A stretch of 13,428 bases of DNA from Beijerinckiaceae bacterium (GCA_022702195.1 JAKONB010000128.1:1-13428), one strand, 5' to 3'; numbered from the stretch's first letter, positions 1-7,077 are shown. The notes: generated from the sequence alone by a model not told the origin. Numbers and translations: made by a program.

Positions 1-40
1 CAACCCGAGAGGGCAACCCCAGACAGGACACCGACACCCC

Positions 41-691
41 ATGACCACCATCGACGGCACCGCCACCGACCTCACCCCCAAGGCCGCCCCCAAGCGCTCC
101 CGCCGGCGCGCCCTGGTGGCCGGCGCCATCGCCGCCCCCCTCGCCTTCGGCGCCGTCGGCCTGTCGCTCGCCCAGACCGGCACCGCGACGCCGACCCCCG
201 TGGAGCCCATCGCCATCGCGGCCCTGAAGCCGTCGGCCGCCATTGCCGCCAAGGGCGAGGTCGCCGAGATCTACGGCAACAAGTTCGTGGTGCGGGACGC
301 CACCGGCAAGGCCCTGGTGGAGACCGGCCCGCGCGGCGAGGGCGGTTCCCTGGTCAAGGCGGGCGAGGCCGTCACGGTCCAGGGCCGCTTCGAGAACGGC
401 TTCCTCCACGCCGTGCTGATCACCCGCGCCGACGGCTCCAAGGTGCTGGTCGGTCCCGCCGGCGGCCCGCCCCCCGGCACCCTCGACTGGGCCAGGGACA
501 AGGTCGGCCTCGGCGCCCGGCCCGACCTGCCGACCCTCACCGGGCTGGTCCAGGCGGCGGGCTACAGCGATGTCCGGGTGACCGGACGGGGGCCGCGCCA
601 CCTCGAAATCGCCGCCAAGGGGGCCGACGGGCGCGAGCGCCAGCTCCATGTCGGCTTCGACGGCCAGGTTCGCGAGATGCGGACGTTCTGA
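41..691 (+). CDS. Exported protein with OB-fold-like domain, function unknown
   Basis: A 216-residue protein that I cannot assign to a named family. Residues 1-23 are polar and end in a basic patch (KRSRRR). A hydrophobic stretch at about 24-44 follows, ending SLA, so it is exported or membrane-anchored. SRRRAL at 20-25 partly resembles a twin-arginine signal, but the usual Phe is Ala. Residues about 70-138 alternate short beta-like strands (GEVAEIYGNKFVVRD, EAVTVQGRF, FLHAVLITRADG), which suggests a small OB-fold of the kind found in periplasmic BOF/DUF5666 proteins. A Gly/Pro-rich linker (139-147) leads to a C-terminal alpha/beta part (about 163-216) that ends in a strand-turn-strand resembling PepSY-type domains. 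An AGGA at 25-28 lies 12 bases before the ATG. The gene ends 14 bases before a perfect hairpin. Domain names are inferred from pattern only; that it is a real gene is well supported by codon use and the signal region. Confidence 0.75.
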   Translation: MTTIDGTATDLTPKAAPKRSRRRALVAGAIAAPLAFGAVGLSLAQTGTATPTPVEPIAIAALKPSAAIAAKGEVAEIYGNKFVVRDATGKALVETGPRGEGGSLVKAGEAVTVQGRFENGFLHAVLITRADGSKVLVGPAGGPPPGTLDWARDKVGLGARPDLPTLTGLVQAAGYSDVRVTGRGPRHLEIAAKGADGRERQLHVGFDGQVREMRTF

Positions 692-705
692 GGCGATGGA
701 ACCGA

Positions 706-734
706 GGCGACGGACGGGAAACCCGTCCGTCGCC
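706..734 (+). terminator. 13-bp perfect hairpin after the first gene
   Basis: GGCGACGGACGGG (706-718), an AAA loop, and its exact complement (722-734) form a 13-bp stem starting 15 bases after the stop codon. No T-run follows, so it is either an unusual terminator or an mRNA 3'-end stabiliser. Its placement between the first gene and lanM argues that the two genes are transcribed separately. Confidence 0.55.
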
Positions 735-774
735 AGGAGCGCGGCGCGCGCAATGCGGCCCTGCACCCTCGACC

Positions 775-815
775 TTCCGTACGGAACCAAACCCATGTTA
801 AAGCAATCTTAGAAT
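775..815 (+). promoter_or_regulatory. Candidate lanM promoter and palindromic operator
   Basis: TTCCGTACGGAA (775-786) is a perfect 12-base palindrome. Twenty-three bases beyond it, TAGAAT (810-815) matches the -10 consensus at five of six positions, inside an AT-rich stretch (785-823) that stands out in this GC-rich DNA. There is no good -35 at 16-18 bases upstream of TAGAAT; that position adjoins the palindrome. Transcription would start near 822, giving a short leader of about 14 bases that contains GGAGG. The palindrome may be bound by a dimeric regulator that substitutes for, or blocks, the -35. This is inference from sequence pattern. Confidence 0.45.
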
Positions 816-835
816 TTCCTTATCGGAGGTTGTCC

Positions 836-1249
836 ATGTCCCATCTCTCGCGCCTGTCGTTTCTCCTCGGCGTCGCCGCCCTCTCCCTGCCCCTGGCGAT
901 GCCGGCCTCGGCCAAGAGCGCCGGCGCCGCCAAGGTGATCGCGCTGGTCGACACCGACAAGGACGGCACCATCGACCTCAAGGAGGCGCAGGCCGCCGCC
1001 GGCGCGCTGTTCGACACGCTCGAATCCGACAAGGACGGCACCGTCGACGCCAAGGAACTGAAGGGCCGGCTGAGCAAGGTCGACCTGAAGAAGGCCGATC
1101 CGGACAGCGACGGCACCCTCGACAAGACCGAGTACCTCGCCCTGGTGGAGGCCCGCTTCAAGGCCGCCGACCCGGACAATGACGGCACCCTCGACGCCAA
1201 GGAACTGAAGACCCCCGCCGGCAAGGCGCTGGTCTCCCTGCTGAAATAA
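836..1249 (+). CDS. lanM: Lanmodulin, periplasmic lanthanide-binding EF-hand protein
   Basis: A 137-residue precursor with a signal peptide (hydrophobic 8-22, cleavage likely after ASA at 26) and a mature part of about 111 residues, the size of lanmodulin. Four EF-hand loops are visible at 39-50, 63-74, 88-99 and 112-123. All have Asp at loop positions 3, 5 and 9, Gly at 6, Thr at 7 and Glu at 12. The loops are separated by only 12, 13 and 12 residues, the lanmodulin pattern, whereas calmodulin-type pairs are about twice as far apart. Flanking sequence (DLKEA, DAKELKGR, TPAGKALV) also matches the Methylorubrum extorquens protein as I remember it. Known role of the family: selective, very tight binding of rare-earth ions in the periplasm, linked to lanthanide-dependent methanol dehydrogenase and lanthanide uptake. 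Oddities: loops 1 and 2 have Thr and Ser where the hallmark Pro sits at position 2, and loop 2 starts with Glu. I chose the ATG at 836 because GGAGG (825-829) lies six bases before it; an in-frame TTG at 830 would abut that site. Confidence 0.93.
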   Translation: MSHLSRLSFLLGVAALSLPLAMPASAKSAGAAKVIALVDTDKDGTIDLKEAQAAAGALFDTLESDKDGTVDAKELKGRLSKVDLKKADPDSDGTLDKTEYLALVEARFKAADPDNDGTLDAKELKTPAGKALVSLLK

Positions 1250-1290
1250 TCCCCACCGAGCGGTCGTCCGCGTCGCACGACGAACCGAAG

Positions 1291-1326
1291 GAAGGCCCCG
1301 CCCCGGTCACGAGGCGGGGCCTTTCC
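1291..1326 (+). terminator. Intrinsic terminator of lanM
   Basis: AAGGCCCCGCC (1292-1302) pairs perfectly with GGCGGGGCCTT (1313-1323) around a 10-base loop. The 3' arm runs into a short T tract (CCTTTCC). It lies 42 bases after the lanM stop and separates lanM from the liv operon. Confidence 0.85.
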
Positions 1327-1501
1327 GTTGTCTGGAGGTCCATCCCGGCCGGCCTCGCGCCCGGAGCCGCCACGATGCCCCACCCGGAATGGTCCGGCTC
1401 CGTACCGGCGACAATCTCCAGCCGTCGAAAGCGCGAACGCCCCCGCGAGGATTGACCCGGCGGCCCTGTTGGGAACATGCCTGACGCCGGATCGGCCGCG
1501 A
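1327..1501. other. Non-coding region between lanM terminator and liv promoter
   Basis: Together with the terminator before it and the promoter after it, this forms the 307-base gene-free stretch between lanM and livH. Apart from a small CCGGA/TCCGG inverted repeat (1384-1397) I see no gene or clear motif. If the sigma-54 promoter downstream is real, an enhancer site for its activator would be expected here or somewhat further upstream. I could not identify one. Confidence 0.4.
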
Positions 1502-1518
1502 CTGGCACATCATTCGCT
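1502..1518 (+). promoter_or_regulatory. Candidate sigma-54 (-24/-12) promoter of the liv operon
   Basis: CTGGCACATCATTCGCT keeps the YTGGCAC block, the exact 10-base spacing between the GG and GC dinucleotides, and the final GCW of the RpoN consensus. It departs from consensus at three less constrained positions. Transcription would start near 1529, about 28 bases before livH. RpoN/NtrC control of amino acid uptake operons is common in proteobacteria, so the location makes sense. It is a pattern match only. Confidence 0.45.
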
Positions 1519-1556
1519 ATCGGCCCATCCGCGAAAGCCGCTCCCGGAAGGCGCCG

Positions 1557-2474
1557 ATGGAATTCTTTGCCCAACAGTTCATCAACGGCCTGACGCTTGG
1601 ATCGATCTATGGCCTGATCGCGCTCGGCTACACCATGGTGTTCGGCATCATCGGCATGGTCAACTTCGCGCATGGCGACGTGTTCATGCTGTCGTCGTTC
1701 ATCGCGCTGATTTTCTTTCTCATCCTGACGAGCTGGCTCGGCCTCACCTCCGTGGCGCTGGTGTTCCTGATCGTCCTGGTAGTCGCGATGCTGCTCACCG
1801 CCCTGTGGGGCTGGGCGATCGAGCGCGTGGCCTACCGGGCCCTGCGCGGCTCGTTCCGCCTCGCGCCGCTGATCTCGGCCATCGGCGTCTCGATCTTCCT
1901 GTCGAACTTCGTCCAGGTGGTGCAGGGCGCGCGCAACAAGCCGCTGCCGCCCTTGGTGCGCGACGTGATCGTCCTCTACCAGAACGAGCAGTATACGGTG
2001 ACGCTGTCCTACAAGCAGGCGAACATCATGGCGACGACCGCCGCCCTGCTGGCCGGATTCTGGTACCTGGTGCAGCGCACCCCGTTCGGCCGCGCCCAGC
2101 GCGCCTGCGAGCAGGACCGGCGCATGGCCGCGCTGCTGGGCATCAACGTCGACCGCACGATCTCGCTGACCTTCGTGCTCGGGGCCGCCCTCGCGGCGGT
2201 GGCCGGCCTGCTCTACCTGCTCTATTACGGCGTGGTCTCGTTCTCGGACGGCTTCGTCCCCGGGGTGAAGGCCTTCACGGCGGCGGTGCTCGGCGGCATC
2301 GGCTCGCTGCCCGGGGCGGTCCTCGGTGGCCTCATCATCGGCCTCATCGAGACGTTCTGGTCCGCCTACTTCTCCATCGAGTACAAGGATGTGGCCGCGT
2401 TCCTGATCCTGATCGTGGTGCTCATCTTCAAGCCGTCCGGCATTCTCGGACGCCCGGAAGTGGAGAAGGTCTAA
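1557..2474 (+). CDS. livH: Branched-chain amino acid ABC transporter permease LivH
   Basis: A 305-residue inner-membrane permease of the hydrophobic amino acid uptake family, the first of two that form the channel with LivM. The N-terminus (QFINGLTLGSIYGLIALGYT, then VFGIIGMVNFAHGD) is the family's conserved start, and about eight hydrophobic segments follow. The cytoplasmic loop that contacts the ATPases is seen at about 178-202 (PFGRAQRACEQDRRMAALLGI). The C-terminus GGIGSLPGAVLGGLIIGLIE and FKPSGILGR is also typical, and the length fits the family (about 300). GGAAGG (1546-1551) is five bases before the ATG. One base separates its stop from the livM start. Product assignment is secure; substrate range (Leu/Ile/Val versus broader amino acids) is not visible. 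Confidence 0.95.
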   Translation: MEFFAQQFINGLTLGSIYGLIALGYTMVFGIIGMVNFAHGDVFMLSSFIALIFFLILTSWLGLTSVALVFLIVLVVAMLLTALWGWAIERVAYRALRGSFRLAPLISAIGVSIFLSNFVQVVQGARNKPLPPLVRDVIVLYQNEQYTVTLSYKQANIMATTAALLAGFWYLVQRTPFGRAQRACEQDRRMAALLGINVDRTISLTFVLGAALAAVAGLLYLLYYGVVSFSDGFVPGVKAFTAAVLGGIGSLPGAVLGGLIIGLIETFWSAYFSIEYKDVAAFLILIVVLIFKPSGILGRPEVEKV

Positions 2475-2475
2475 G

Positions 2476-3858
2476 GTGGCGAACACGTCGACACTCGGTC
2501 CCATCGCCCCCGCCATGACCCGCCCGACCGGCACGGCCTTCCCCGCACTGCTCAAGGATGCGGCCCTCTTCGCCCTGGTGACCCTGGGGCTGAGCATCCC
2601 CGTGGTCGCCTACCGCACCGATCTGGGCCAGGGCACCGGCCTCGAACTCACCGCCCGCTGGGGTCTCGTCGCCAGCCTGTGCCTGGCGGTCTTCGTGCTG
2701 CGCCTCGCCCAGCGCCTGATCCTGGGCGAGGTCTCGCGCCGGCGCGACGCCCGGATTCGGGCTCGGGCCGACGCATCGGCCGTGGCCGCCCCCAAGGCCC
2801 TGCGCCCGGGCCGCGCCCTCGGATCGCTGACCCTGGCGGTGGCGCTCACCCTGCCGGCCCTGGCGGCGCTGGGCTCGGGCGGCCTGTCGGAGGGACGCTA
2901 CTGGATCGATCTCGGCATCCTGATCCTGACCTACGTCATGCTCGGCTGGGGCCTGAACATCGTGGTGGGCCTCGCGGGCCTGCTCGATCTCGGCTACGTC
3001 GCCTTCTACGCGGTGGGGGCCTATTCCTACGCGCTCCTGTCCACGGTGTTCGGCCTGTCGTTCTGGATCTGCCTGCCGCTGGCCGGCCTGTTCGCGGCGG
3101 CCTTCGGCATCCTGCTCGGCTTCCCGGTCCTGCGCCTGCGCGGCGATTACCTCGCCATCGTCACCCTGGCCTTCGGCGAGATCATCCGCCTCGTCCTGAT
3201 CAACTGGGTCGATTTCTCCGGCGGCTCGGCCGGCATCTCGTCGATCCCGCGGGCGAGCTTCTTCGGCATCCCGTTCACGAAGGGCGAGGGGGGCTTCGCC
3301 GATCTGTTCGGCCTCAGCTTCAGCCCGATGCACCGGGTGATCTTCCTCTACTACCTCATCCTGGTGCTGGCGCTGATCACCAACGTGGTGACCCTGCGGA
3401 TGCGGCGCCTGCCGCTGGGCCGGGCCTGGGAGGCCCTGCGCGAGGACGAGATCGCCTGCCGGTCGCTGGGCATCGACACCACCATCACCAAGCTCACCGC
3501 CTTCGCGCTGGGCGCCATGTTCGCGGGCTTCGCCGGCTCGTTCTTCGCCGTGCGCCAGGGCTTCGTCTCGCCGGAGAGCTTCAACTTCCTGGAGAGCGCC
3601 ATCATCCTGGCCATCGTCGTGCTCGGCGGCATGGGCAGCCAGATCGGCGTCGTCATCGCCGCCATCGTCATGGTCGGCGCGCCGGAATTGCTGCGCAATC
3701 TCGGTTTCCTCAAGGCGGTGTTCGGCCAGGGGTTCGATCCCAGCGAGTACCGCCTGCTGCTGTTCGGCCTCGCCATGGTGGCGATGATGGTCTGGCGCCC
3801 GCGCGGCCTGATCTCCGAACGTCACCCCTCTGTCCGCCTCTCGGAGGCCAAACGATGA
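2476..3858 (+). CDS. livM: Branched-chain amino acid ABC transporter permease LivM
   Basis: A 460-residue permease, partner of LivH. Residues about 22-110 form an N-terminal region with two or three membrane segments and a basic cytoplasmic stretch, like the extra N-terminal domain of E. coli LivM. The permease core starts at about 135 (DLGILILTYVMLGWGLNIVVG, then AGLLDLGYVAFYAVGAYSYA), with the conserved LRGDYLAIVTLAFGEI further on. The ATPase-contact loop GRAWEALREDEIACRSLGI precedes the last helices. The likely start is GTG at 2476, with GGAGAAGG (2462-2469) six bases upstream; an ATG at 2515 has no comparable site. The stop overlaps the livG start (ATGA), consistent with translational coupling. 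Confidence 0.94.
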   Translation: MANTSTLGPIAPAMTRPTGTAFPALLKDAALFALVTLGLSIPVVAYRTDLGQGTGLELTARWGLVASLCLAVFVLRLAQRLILGEVSRRRDARIRARADASAVAAPKALRPGRALGSLTLAVALTLPALAALGSGGLSEGRYWIDLGILILTYVMLGWGLNIVVGLAGLLDLGYVAFYAVGAYSYALLSTVFGLSFWICLPLAGLFAAAFGILLGFPVLRLRGDYLAIVTLAFGEIIRLVLINWVDFSGGSAGISSIPRASFFGIPFTKGEGGFADLFGLSFSPMHRVIFLYYLILVLALITNVVTLRMRRLPLGRAWEALREDEIACRSLGIDTTITKLTAFALGAMFAGFAGSFFAVRQGFVSPESFNFLESAIILAIVVLGGMGSQIGVVIAAIVMVGAPELLRNLGFLKAVFGQGFDPSEYRLLLFGLAMVAMMVWRPRGLISERHPSVRLSEAKR

Positions 3859-4760
3859 GCCTCGCCCTCCCGCCGGACGCGCCCGCCGCCGCCGGCCTCG
3901 CCGATCCGGTGCTGATCGTCGACCACCTCACCATGCGCTTCGGCGGCCTCACCGCCGTGGGCGACGTCTCCTTCCAGGTCGGGCGCGGCAACATCACCGC
4001 GCTCATCGGTCCCAACGGCGCGGGCAAGACCACGGTCTTCAACTGCATCACCGGCTTCTACAAGCCGACCGAGGGGATGATCCGGCTGCGCCGGGCGGAC
4101 GGCGAGACCCACCTGCTCGAACGCCTGCCCGGCCACGACGTGAACCGGGTCGCCCGCGTCGCCCGCACCTTCCAGAACATCCGCCTGTTCCCGCAGATGA
4201 CGGTGCTGGAGAACCTGCTGGTGGCCATGCACAAGCCGCTGATGCGGGCCTCGGGCTTCAGCCTCGCGGGCATCCTCGGCCTGCCCCATTATCGCCGCGA
4301 GGAGGAGGCCGCCATCGCCAGGGCCGCCGCCTGGATCGCGCGCATCGGCCTCACCCACCGGGCCGACGAGCCGGCCGGCGACCTGCCCTATGGCGACCAG
4401 CGCCGCCTCGAGATCGCCCGCGCCATGTGCACCGATCCGGTGCTGCTCTGCCTCGACGAGCCGGCCGCGGGCCTCAACCCGCGCGAATCGGCGGATCTCA
4501 ACACCCTCCTGCGCCTGATCCGCGACGAGTTCGGCACCTCGGTGCTGCTCATCGAGCACGACATGTCGGTGGTGATGCAGATCTCCGACCGGATCGTGGT
4601 GCTGGATTACGGCCGCAAGATCGCCGACGGCACGCCCGACCAGATCCGCGCCGACACCCGGGTCATCGCCGCCTATCTGGGCGTCGACGACGAGGAAGTG
4701 GCCGCCGTCGAGGCCGAGGTCGGGCTGACCGGTACGGAAGCGTCCGGAGTCTCCGCATGA
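3855..4760 (+). CDS. livG: Branched-chain amino acid ABC transporter ATPase LivG
   Basis: A 301-residue ATP-binding subunit, one of the two that power the LivHM channel at the cytoplasmic face. Visible motifs: Walker A GPNGAGKT (52-59), Q-loop Gln107 in TFQNIRLF, signature LPYGDQ (177-182), Walker B LLCLDEP with Asp201-Glu202, and H-loop His235. The signature departs from LSGGQ, but LxYGxQ is normal for LivG. The first 18 residues are an Ala/Pro-rich extension before the fold, and about 40 residues after the usual end are acidic. CGGAGG precedes the ATG, which overlaps the livM stop by four bases. The livF start overlaps this stop the same way. Confidence 0.95.
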   Translation: MSLALPPDAPAAAGLADPVLIVDHLTMRFGGLTAVGDVSFQVGRGNITALIGPNGAGKTTVFNCITGFYKPTEGMIRLRRADGETHLLERLPGHDVNRVARVARTFQNIRLFPQMTVLENLLVAMHKPLMRASGFSLAGILGLPHYRREEEAAIARAAAWIARIGLTHRADEPAGDLPYGDQRRLEIARAMCTDPVLLCLDEPAAGLNPRESADLNTLLRLIRDEFGTSVLLIEHDMSVVMQISDRIVVLDYGRKIADGTPDQIRADTRVIAAYLGVDDEEVAAVEAEVGLTGTEASGVSA

Positions 4761-5539
4761 GCGTCGCCGGCATCAACGTCCTGGTGGACGAGACCCGCGC
4801 CCGGATGGCGGCGGCCGCCCCGCCGCTCCTCAGCGTGCGCAACGTGTCGGCCTATTACGGCAGCATCCGCGCCCTCAAGGGCGTGGACATCGACGTGAAC
4901 GAAGGCGAGATCGTCGCGCTCATCGGCGCCAACGGCGCCGGCAAGTCGACCCTGATGATGACGATCTTCGGCCAGCCCCAGGCGCGCGAGGGCACCATCA
5001 CCTTCGCGGGCCAGGACATCACCCGGCTGCCCACCCACGAGATCGCCCGGCTCAACCTCGCCCAGTCGCCGGAAGGCCGGCGCATCTTCTCGCGCATGAC
5101 CGTGCGGGAGAACCTGCAGATGGGCGCCGCCGTCAACGGCGGCAAACACTTCGCCGAGGATCTCGAGCGGATGTGCACCCTGTTCCCGCGCTTGGCCGAG
5201 CGCATCGACCAGCGCGGCGGCACCATGTCGGGGGGCGAGCAGCAGATGCTGGCCATCGCCCGGGCGCTGATGAGCCGACCCCGGCTGCTGATGCTCGACG
5301 AGCCGTCGCTGGGCCTCGCGCCCCTGGTGGTGAAACAGATCTTCGCCGCCGTCCGCGACCTCAACCGGCGCGACGGCCTCACCGTGTTCATCGTCGAGCA
5401 GAACGCCTACCATGCCCTCAAACTCGCGCATCGCGGCTACGTCATGGTCACGGGATCGGTCACGATGAGCGGCACCGGCCAGGCGCTCCTCGACGACCCG
5501 CAGGTGAAGGCGGCCTATCTCGAAGGGGGGCAGCATTGA
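4757..5539 (+). CDS. livF: Branched-chain amino acid ABC transporter ATPase LivF
   Basis: A 260-residue ATP-binding subunit that pairs with LivG. Motifs: Walker A GANGAGKST (57-65), the family block SPEGRRIFSRMTVRENL, signature MSGGEQQ (157-163), Walker B MLDEP with Asp181-Glu182, and Gln215 (VEQNA) where most ABC ATPases have the H-loop His. That Gln is normal for LivF. It is about 20 residues longer than E. coli LivF because of an N-terminal extension (1-22). A start at Met17 is conceivable, but the ATG at 4757 has GGAG seven bases upstream and the coupling overlap with livG. The stop overlaps the TTG start of the next gene. Confidence 0.95.
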   Translation: MSVAGINVLVDETRARMAAAAPPLLSVRNVSAYYGSIRALKGVDIDVNEGEIVALIGANGAGKSTLMMTIFGQPQAREGTITFAGQDITRLPTHEIARLNLAQSPEGRRIFSRMTVRENLQMGAAVNGGKHFAEDLERMCTLFPRLAERIDQRGGTMSGGEQQMLAIARALMSRPRLLMLDEPSLGLAPLVVKQIFAAVRDLNRRDGLTVFIVEQNAYHALKLAHRGYVMVTGSVTMSGTGQALLDDPQVKAAYLEGGQH

Positions 5540-5877
5540 GCGGGGCAGAGATCGGCATCTTCATCCTCGTCACCGGGGTGCTGGGCGGTTCGGCCGCCTG
5601 GATGACCGGCAGCGGGCTGGCGCGCGTCTGGCGTCCGTTCTGGCAATGCGCCCTGGCGCTGCTGCTGATCGCGGCGGTGACGCGGTTCCTCCACTACGCC
5701 CTGTTCGAGCAGGCCCTGCTGTCGCTGCCGGGCTACCTCGCCGACGCGGCGATCATCCTCGCCATCGGGGCCTTCGCCTATCGCTTCACCCGCGCCGGCC
5801 AGATGACCCGGCAATATGCCTGGCTCTACGAGCGCGCCGGCCCGCTCTCCTGGCGGGAGCGCGCCACCGGACCCTGA
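5536..5877 (+). CDS. Small three-helix membrane protein of liv operon, DUF6867-like
   Basis: A 113-residue protein, mostly hydrophobic, with three membrane segments (about 4-22, 33-52, 60-80). A basic and aromatic cytoplasmic tail follows (YRFTRAGQMTRQYAWLYERAGPLSWRER). The start is TTG at 5536, overlapping the livF stop, with AAGGGGGG (5523-5530) five bases upstream; there is no in-frame ATG nearby and the hydrophobic N-terminus begins right after it. Small proteins of this type are found between livF and the binding-protein gene in many alphaproteobacterial liv operons and are classed, as I recall, under DUF6867. The function is unknown. Its coupling to livF suggests a role in transporter assembly or regulation, which is inference. 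Confidence 0.8.
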   Translation: MSGAEIGIFILVTGVLGGSAAWMTGSGLARVWRPFWQCALALLLIAAVTRFLHYALFEQALLSLPGYLADAAIILAIGAFAYRFTRAGQMTRQYAWLYERAGPLSWRERATGP

Positions 5878-5955
5878 CACCGGTCCACGAGGTTCCGTGC
5901 GATCGCGCCAACGAGACCCCTCGGGCCGCGCGACGCTTCAAGAGGGGAAACGAGC

Positions 5956-7077
5956 ATGAAGTCCCTATTGTCGGCCGGCGTCGCCTTCGGCCTCATCATC
6001 GCGGCCGGCGCCGCGCAGGCCGAGATCAAGATCGGCGTCGCCGTGCCCATCACCGGGCCGAACGCCGCCTTCGGCGCCCAGATCAAGAACGGCGCCCAAC
6101 AGGCCATCGCCGACATCAACAAGGCCGGCGGCGTCAACGGCGAAAAGCTCGTCATGACCGTGGGCGACGACGCCTCCGACCCGAAGCAGGGCGTCTCCGT
6201 GGCCAACAAATTCGCCTCCGAGGGCGTCAAGGCCGTGGTCGGCGACTTCAATTCCGGCGTGTCGATCCCGGTCTCCGACGTGCTGCAGGAATCCGGCATC
6301 GTGCAGATCAGCCCGGCCTCCACGGCGATCAAGTTCACCGAGCGCGGCAACTGGAACACGTTCCGCACCTGCGGCCGCGACGACCAGCAGGGCGCGGTGG
6401 CGGGCGAGTATCTCGCCGAGAAGTTCAAGGGCAAGAAGATCGCCTTCGTGCACGACAAGTCGCCGTATGGCCGCGGTCTCGCCGACGAGACCCTGAAGGC
6501 CTTGAAGGCCAGGGGCGGCACCAACGTGATCTTCGAGGGCATCAACCCGGGCGAGAAGGACTTCTCTTCCCTGGTCTCGAAGCTGAAGCAGGCCGGCATC
6601 GACGTGGTCTATTTCGGCGGCCTCTACACCGAGGCGGGCCTGCTGATCCGCCAGATGCGCGACCAGGGGCTCAACGCGCCGCTGATGGGCGGCGACGGCA
6701 TCGCCGACCGGGAATTCGCACAGGTGGGCGGCCCCGGCTCCGACGGCACCCTGATGACCTTCTCCCCCGACGCCCGCAAGAACCCGAAGGCGAAGGCCAC
6801 CATCGACGCCTTCAAGGCCATCAACTTCGACCCCGAGGGCTACACCCTCTATTCCTACGCCGCCGTGCAGATCTTCAAGCAGGCGATGGAGGCGACGAAA
6901 TCCAGCGACGGCCAGAAGGTCGCCGCCTACATGCGCCAGGGCAAGCCGTTCGACACGGTGATCGGCGACATCGCCTACGACAAGAAGGGCGACATCACCC
7001 GGCCGGACTACGTGATGTATGTCTGGAAGAAGGGGGCCGACGGATCGATCAACTACGCCGGCAACGAGACCAAGTAG
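5956..7077 (+). CDS. livK: Periplasmic branched-chain amino acid binding protein
   Basis: A 373-residue substrate-binding protein that delivers branched-chain amino acids to LivHMGF. A signal peptide (1-22, cleavage after AQA) is followed by EIKIGVAVPITGPNAAFG, the family's first strand and loop. The hinge and ligand region ISPASTA (118-124) is followed by FRTCGRDDQQG and HDKSPYGRG. Then comes GINPGEKDFSSLVSKLK, very like E. coli LivJ/LivK, and Glu226 in YFGGLYTEAG lies where the E. coli proteins have a ligand-contacting Glu. I see only one Cys in this N-terminal half, so the disulfide of E. coli LivJ is probably absent. GAGGGG (5942-5946) precedes the ATG. It follows the small membrane gene after 78 bases and is the last gene before a strong terminator. 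Confidence 0.94.
   Translation: MKSLLSAGVAFGLIIAAGAAQAEIKIGVAVPITGPNAAFGAQIKNGAQQAIADINKAGGVNGEKLVMTVGDDASDPKQGVSVANKFASEGVKAVVGDFNSGVSIPVSDVLQESGIVQISPASTAIKFTERGNWNTFRTCGRDDQQGAVAGEYLAEKFKGKKIAFVHDKSPYGRGLADETLKALKARGGTNVIFEGINPGEKDFSSLVSKLKQAGIDVVYFGGLYTEAGLLIRQMRDQGLNAPLMGGDGIADREFAQVGGPGSDGTLMTFSPDARKNPKAKATIDAFKAINFDPEGYTLYSYAAVQIFKQAMEATKSSDGQKVAAYMRQGKPFDTVIGDIAYDKKGDITRPDYVMYVWKKGADGSINYAGNETK

Noticed and set aside
1158..2597. A 479-codon open frame on the reverse strand
   Set aside because: It lies opposite livH, whose protein is unmistakable. The translated product is rich in His, Asp, Glu, Gln and Arg as expected for the antisense of a GC-rich membrane protein gene.
2428..3825. 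A 465-codon open frame on the reverse strand
   Set aside because: Antisense shadow of livM with the same biased composition and no family resemblance.
2679..3854. Forward open frame upstream of and in frame with livG, giving a 693-residue protein if joined
   Set aside because: The part before 3855 overlaps livM out of frame and is Arg/Pro/Gly-rich nonsense. livG has its own ribosome site and an ATGA overlap start.
4850..5539. LivF Gln215 in place of the H-loop His as a possible inactivating change
   Set aside because: The VEQNA sequence is normal for LivF proteins, including the E. coli one.
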